From an uncultured Phascolarctobacterium sp. (GTDB lineage: Bacteria; Bacillota; Negativicutes; Acidaminococcales; Acidaminococcaceae), in the NCBI GenBank assembly GCA_946002345.1, contig CAMFZA010000068.1, positions 1-8,174 on the forward strand: a stretch of DNA of 8,174 nucleotides, read 5' to 3'. How positions within the stretch are numbered: the first letter of the stretch is position 1; the number at the start of each line of letters is the position of its first letter. The notes below the pieces were generated by a model that was given only the letters and a program-made list of their open reading frames with translations, searched no databases and was not told where the DNA came from. A program made the translations under genes and the position numbers. Positions 4,554 to 8,174 of this stretch are shown here, one piece after another.

Positions 4554-7142
4554 CTACTCTACAGCTACTTCTTCCATGTCGTAGATTTCGAAGACATCGC
4601 CCTCTTTCAGGTCACGATATTTTTCCAAAGTGATACCGCATTCGTAGCCTTGAGCAACCTCTTTCACGTCATCCTTAAAGCGGCGCAGGGAGTCGATTAC
4701 ATCGTCGTGCAGTACAATGCCGTCGCGGATGATACGCACCTTGGAGCTATTGGTAACCTTGCCCTCCAGTACATAGCAGCCAGCAATGAGCAGCTTGGAA
4801 ATAGTAATCAGCTGACGCACTTCTACGCGGCCTTGTACAACCTCTTTGAACTTGGGTGCCAGCATACCCTTAATAGCGGCCTCTACGTCGTTCAGAGCGT
4901 CGTAAATTACGCGATAGGTACGCACGTCAACCTTTTCGGTTTCAGCAGCCTTGCGGGCATTAGCATCGGGGCGCACGTTAAAGCCAATAATGAGCGCATT
5001 AGCCGCGGAAGCCAGCATAACGTCGGACTCAGTGATAGCGCCAACGCCGGCATGCACTACTACAACCTTAACCTCATCGTTCTTAATCTTCTCTAGGGAA
5101 GCCTTCAGAGCTTCGATGGTACCTTGAACGTCAGCCTTAACGACGATGTTCAGCTCTTTAATCTCGCCCTCCTGGATGCGTTGGAACAAATCATCCAGAG
5201 ATACCTTGGCGTTAAGCTTAATTTCCTCTTCCTTCTTCTTGGCAATACGCTTTTCGGCTACGCTACGAGCAATCTTCTCGTCCGTGCTGTCAAGAATATC
5301 ACCGGCCTGGGGCACATCGTTAAGGCCCAAAACCTCTACAGGGGTGGAGGGCAGTGCCTTTTTAACCTTTTCACCACGGTCGTTGACCATGGCACGAACC
5401 TTACCAAAGCTGGTACCGGCAATAATGGTATCGCCAATGTGCAGGGTACCACGTTGTACCAAAACGGTGGCCACGGGGCCACGGCCCTTATCCAACTGTG
5501 CCTCAATAATGGTACCATGTGCAGGTAGATTGGGGTTAGCCTTCAGCTCCTGCATTTCGGCAACCAAAAGAATCATTTCCAAAAGGTCGGTAATACCGGT
5601 CTTTTGGTGAGCGGAAACGGGAACCATAATGGTGTCGCCGCCCCAATCCTCAGGAATCAGGCCATGCTCGGCCAGCTGTTGCTTAACATGGTCCGGATTT
5701 GCGCCCATGCGGTCCATCTTATTGATAGCTACAATAATGGGCACCTTAGCTGCCTTGGCATGGTTAATAGCCTCAATAGTTTGGGGCATTACACCGTCGT
5801 CAGCAGCAACTACCAAAATAGCCACGTCAGTTACCTGAGCGCCACGGGCACGCATTGCAGTGAAGGCCTCGTGGCCGGGGGTATCCAGGAAAACGATTTG
5901 TTTGCCCTGGTAGTTAACTTTATAAGCACCAATGTGCTGGGTAATACCGCCTGCTTCACGGGCGGTTACATTAGTTTTACGAATAGCATCCAACAAGGAG
6001 GTCTTACCATGGTCAACGTGACCCATAACAGTGATTACAGGCGGACGGGGCAAACGCTTCTCCTCCGGATCATCAACCTCGGGAATCTCGGTGGGATCCT
6101 CCTCCGGAGCCTTTTGGCCAACCTCTACACCAAAGTTATCGCCAATCAATTGAGCAGTATCAAAATCGATGTCCTGGTTAATGGTAACCATCATGCCAAG
6201 CATGAAGAGAGCCTTAATAACCTCGTTTACCTCGCGTTTAATCAGCTTAGCAAACTCTTGCACATTGATGGATTCACCAATTTCTACATAAGTAGGACGA
6301 ACAATTTCTGCCGGTGCAGCTGCAGCCTTGGGCGCATTGTTAGGCTTACGGTTGCGGTTTACAGGCATTTGATGACCGGCGCTGCGGTTAGGACGGCTTT
6401 CCTTAGTAGCATAGGAGCCCTTAATCTGCGGCTTTTCCTTGCGGCTCTTGCCAGCATTACGGCTTTCCTTGCCACGGGGCATTTCGGCTCTTGCTTCCAA
6501 ACGCTCGTTGCGATTTTCACTGCGGCCCTCATTGCGAGCAGCACTGCGACCTGCATTCATGCTGCGGCTTTCACCGTGCACTGCTTGGCCGGGCTGTTGG
6601 CCCTTGGGACCTACAAAGATGCCACCTTGGCGCTTGTTATCATTGCCACGGTTCTGGCCCTGACGATTGCCCTGTTGGCCATTATTGCCGCGGTTTTGAC
6701 CTTGGCCTCTATTATCGCGATTGCCTTGTTGGCCATTATTATTGCCACGGTTTTGGTTTTGACCGCGATTGTCGCGACTACCCTGTTGTCCGTTGTTATT
6801 GCCCTGACGATTTTCCGGGCGGCCCTGCTGGCCATTGTTGCGTTGATTTTGATTGTTTTGCTGCATATTCCTCTGACCGTTTTTATTATTATTTTGCTGC
6901 TTGGGCTGATCTTTTTTCACAGCCTGTGCTTGACGCGGGGGTTCCTGCTTCTTTTCCGGTTTCGGTGCAGGCTTGGGGGATTCAGGCTTTTTATCGTAAG
7001 CATTACGAATCACAGCCATTACCTGTTCATCAGCGCCACTAAAATTCTTCTTCTCAAGATTATGCTTCCTGAGCAAATCTAATACCTCGTTAACGGGCTT
7101 GCCATAATCGGCAGCCACCTCATATATTCTTTTATTACTCAT
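4554..7142 (-). CDS. infB: Translation initiation factor IF-2
   Basis: IF2 is the GTPase that brings fMet-tRNA to the 30S subunit and promotes subunit joining. The 862-residue protein has an IF2_N module at 1-52, a low-complexity linker (about 55-275), a second IF2_N-type module (about 283-345) and the G domain. There G1 is GHVDHGKT (374-381), G2 lies in GGITQHIG (398-405), G3 is DTPGH (420-424), G4 is NKMD (474-477) and G5 is SAH (510-512). Beta-barrel domain II, domain III ([17 protein letters not shown], 663-679) and the fMet-tRNA-binding C2 domain (about 770-862, containing GYECG) follow. The linker holds Asn/Gln/Gly/Arg repeats. The ATG at 7142 has GGAGG (7154-7150) 7 nt upstream, the best ribosome binding site of the operon. 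It follows ylxQ by 31 nt. Confidence 0.98.
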   Translation of the reverse strand: MSNKRIYEVAADYGKPVNEVLDLLRKHNLEKKNFSGADEQVMAVIRNAYDKKPESPKPAPKPEKKQEPPRQAQAVKKDQPKQQNNNKNGQRNMQQNNQNQRNNGQQGRPENRQGNNNGQQGSRDNRGQNQNRGNNNGQQGNRDNRGQGQNRGNNGQQGNRQGQNRGNDNKRQGGIFVGPKGQQPGQAVHGESRSMNAGRSAARNEGRSENRNERLEARAEMPRGKESRNAGKSRKEKPQIKGSYATKESRPNRSAGHQMPVNRNRKPNNAPKAAAAPAEIVRPTYVEIGESINVQEFAKLIKREVNEVIKALFMLGMMVTINQDIDFDTAQLIGDNFGVEVGQKAPEEDPTEIPEVDDPEEKRLPRPPVITVMGHVDHGKTSLLDAIRKTNVTAREAGGITQHIGAYKVNYQGKQIVFLDTPGHEAFTAMRARGAQVTDVAILVVAADDGVMPQTIEAINHAKAAKVPIIVAINKMDRMGANPDHVKQQLAEHGLIPEDWGGDTIMVPVSAHQKTGITDLLEMILLVAEMQELKANPNLPAHGTIIEAQLDKGRGPVATVLVQRGTLHIGDTIIAGTSFGKVRAMVNDRGEKVKKALPSTPVEVLGLNDVPQAGDILDSTDEKIARSVAEKRIAKKKEEEIKLNAKVSLDDLFQRIQEGEIKELNIVVKADVQGTIEALKASLEKIKNDEVKVVVVHAGVGAITESDVMLASAANALIIGFNVRPDANARKAAETEKVDVRTYRVIYDALNDVEAAIKGMLAPKFKEVVQGRVEVRQLITISKLLIAGCYVLEGKVTNSSKVRIIRDGIVLHDDVIDSLRRFKDDVKEVAQGYECGITLEKYRDLKEGDVFEIYDMEEVAVE
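6648..6803 (-). repeat. In-frame tandem repeats coding the IF2 Asn/Gln/Gly/Arg linker
   Basis: Codons 114-132 and 133-151 encode two 19-residue units of the form GNNNGQQG[S/N]RDNRGQ[N/G]QNR. They are followed by a shortened 14-residue unit (152-165, [14 protein letters not shown]). The surrounding tract (about residues 84-173, positions 6624-6893) has the same composition. The DNA unit is therefore 57 bp, with third-position drift between copies. Such arrays grow and shrink by slippage or unequal recombination, so length variation between strains is expected. Confidence 0.8.
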
Positions 7143-7173
7143 GCATCCACCTCCAGACTAGACATAAGGGGAT

Positions 7174-7470
7174 TTATTTTCCCTGCAGCATGCTGGCGAA
7201 ATTGCTATCCGTGATGGCAGCAGCAGCTCTTTGACCCTTGCCCAGGGCGCTTCCCAGCTCCCAACGGGTCAATAGCTCCACCACCGGCACACCTGCCTGT
7301 GCGGCTAAATAGCAAAGCTCTTTTTTGGAGTTGGGCGCAGTGTCCATGGCCACTACTAGCAGCTTCACTGTTCCGGACTTTAGGGCACTTTTTACCGCAA
7401 AGTCACCAGAAACGATTTTGCCTGCTTTTTGGGCCAAACCAAGCGCAAAGGCTTGCTTATTGTTGGCCAT
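7174..7470 (-). CDS. ylxQ: L7Ae/L30e-family RNA-binding protein YlxQ
   Basis: This 98-residue protein belongs to the L7Ae/L30e/S12e/Gadd45 fold, whose members commonly bind kink-turn RNAs. The family features seen are LGLAQKAGKIVSGDFAVKSAL (10-30), LLVVAMDTAPNSKKEL and the hydrophobic strand AGVPVVELL. The YlxQ branch sits between ylxR and infB in many Bacillota; its RNA target in the cell is not firmly known. The ATG at 7470 overlaps the ylxR stop by 14 nt, with GGAGG 9 nt upstream inside ylxR. No membrane segment or signal peptide is visible; it should be cytoplasmic. Confidence 0.93.
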   Translation of the reverse strand: MANNKQAFALGLAQKAGKIVSGDFAVKSALKSGTVKLLVVAMDTAPNSKKELCYLAAQAGVPVVELLTRWELGSALGKGQRAAAAITDSNFASMLQGK

Positions 7471-7732
7471 GCTCCAAATCCTCCAGCAATTGTTTCGTTA
7501 CGGCATCACTAATGGGCTTTTCCAAGGCGCGTTCCAGACGTTTTTCCTTCACAGCCTTCATAATGCACTCCTTGTTGGGGCACACATAGGCGCCACGTCC
7601 GTTCTTCTTGCCGGTCAAATCAAGGCTGATTTCACCCTCGGGAGAACGCACAATGCGCAGTAAAGCCTTTTTATCCTTCATTTCATTGCAGCCCACACAT
7701 TTGCGCTGCGGAATCTTTTTAACCTTCATCAT
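7457..7732 (-). CDS. ylxR: YlxR family protein (RNase P modulator RnpM)
   Basis: This 91-residue basic protein carries the YlxR/DUF448 fold. RKCVGC (10-15) lies near the N-terminus and the signature GRGAYVC appears near the middle, followed by a second cysteine (NKEC). The C-terminal third is a Lys/Arg-rich helix (AVKEKRLERALEK). Work in Bacillus subtilis has linked the family to RNase P RNA, hence the name RnpM, and earlier to nucleoid or transcriptional effects. Tandem ATGs stand at 7732 and 7729. The first overlaps the nusA stop as ATGA, which favours coupled translation; no strong Shine-Dalgarno is present. The four Cys could hold a metal, but that is an inference. Confidence 0.94.
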   Translation of the reverse strand: MMKVKKIPQRKCVGCNEMKDKKALLRIVRSPEGEISLDLTGKKNGRGAYVCPNKECIMKAVKEKRLERALEKPISDAVTKQLLEDLEHGQQ

Positions 7733-8174
7733 GCTTCTTGCTCTGCTTCAACAGGAGCTGCTTCTTCTTCCTTAGCTTGACTCTCGCTCTTAATATCAAT
7801 CTTCCAGCCGGTCAGTTTGGCAGCCAAGCGGGCATTTTGACCCTCCTTGCCAATGGCTAAGGACAGCTGATAGTCGGGCACAACCACGCGGCAAATCTTC
7901 TCTGCTTCGTTGACATTGGTGCTCACAACCTTAGCCGGGCTCAGGGCATTAGCCACATATTGAGCGGGGTCCTCGCTGTATTTAACAATATCAATCTTCT
8001 CACCACGGAGCTCGTTAACAATGGTTTGCACACGCATGCCCTTGTGGCCCACGCAAGCACCAACCGGGTCAACATTTTCATCCGCAGTATAAACACTGAT
8101 TTTAGAGCGCATACCGGGCTCAGGAGGCAGGGAGGTACGTTCCACGATGCCATGAGGGAAGGCGGGCGCGTCCA
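7729..8174 (-). CDS. nusA: Transcription termination/antitermination protein NusA, C-terminal part
   Basis: The frame is open from the right edge to TGA at 7731-7729, giving 148 complete codons or slightly fewer; the N-terminal RNA polymerase-binding domain and S1 domain lie outside. KH1 includes RSKISVYTADENVDPVGACVGHKGMRV, with the GxxG loop GHKG. KH2 includes VVVPDYQLSLAIGKEGQNARLA, with GxxG as GKEG. A short acidic tail rich in Glu and Ala ends the protein, with no extra C-terminal repeats, as in Gram-positive NusA. NusA pauses and modulates RNA polymerase and binds nut-like RNA through its KH domains. The GTG at 8145 is an internal valine, not a start. The 20 or so residues nearest the edge are unusually divergent. 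Confidence 0.96.
   Translation of the reverse strand, partial: DAPAFPHGIVERTSLPPEPGMRSKISVYTADENVDPVGACVGHKGMRVQTIVNELRGEKIDIVKYSEDPAQYVANALSPAKVVSTNVNEAEKICRVVVPDYQLSLAIGKEGQNARLAAKLTGWKIDIKSESQAKEEEAAPVEAEQEA

Noticed and set aside
6648..6803. CRISPR-like or intergenic tandem repeats
   Set aside because: The repeats are in frame, imperfect and directly adjacent without unique spacers; they encode the IF2 linker.
5604..7082. A 492-codon open frame on the plus strand, antisense to infB, whose end looks like many membrane helices
   Set aside because: It lies wholly inside infB. In the opposite frame the codons for Asn, Gln, Gly and Arg read as Ile/Val, Leu and Ala, which explains the hydrophobic run. 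It has no independent support, while the IF2 frame has every G-domain motif.

Overview
The window reads as a piece of a Bacillota (Firmicutes) chromosome. The gene order nusA-ylxR-ylxQ-infB-rbfA-nrnA-truB-ribF-rpsO, the presence of YlxR, YlxQ and NrnA, the AGGAGG-type ribosome binding sites and the roughly balanced base composition all fit. The flavour of the proteins suggests a Negativicutes gut anaerobe (Acidaminococcaceae/Phascolarctobacterium-like), but that placement is an inference without a database search.

Layout, left to right. (1) Positions 1-90 hold the first 30 codons of a minus-strand gene that resembles the start of an M16C (PreP/Cym1-like) metallopeptidase. (2) Positions 91-298 are a divergent intergenic region with one promoter each way and a perfect inverted repeat between them. 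(3) Positions 299-544 hold a small plus-strand ribbon-helix-helix (Arc-like) DNA-binding protein, followed at once by a strong terminator. (4) Positions 545-683 are a convergent gap with two facing terminators and a 15-bp palindrome. (5) From 684 to the right edge everything is minus strand: the nusA-infB operon read from right to left, ending in rpsO.

The operon is packed at its start and looser at its end. nusA/ylxR overlap by 4 nt, ylxR/ylxQ by 14, rbfA/nrnA by 8 and nrnA/truB by 13. The gaps are 31 nt (ylxQ-infB), 54 nt (infB-rbfA), 243 nt (truB-ribF) and 147 nt (ribF-rpsO). Its products serve transcription elongation and antitermination (NusA), RNase P and RNA binding (YlxR, YlxQ), translation initiation (IF2), 30S maturation (RbfA), nanoRNA and pAp turnover (NrnA), tRNA psi55 formation (TruB), FMN/FAD synthesis (RibF) and the 30S subunit (S15). 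rpsO also has its own extended -10 promoter and a structured leader of about 80 nt.

Most of the window is ordinary housekeeping DNA, and I see no mobile element, CRISPR array, tRNA, rRNA or defence system. The parts that deserve a second look are the truB-ribF gap (two tandem hairpins inside a small ORF that overlaps the genes on both sides), the Asn/Gln/Gly/Arg repeat tract in the IF2 linker, the rpsO leader, the divergent ribbon-helix-helix/peptidase control region, and an oddly divergent stretch of NusA at the right edge.
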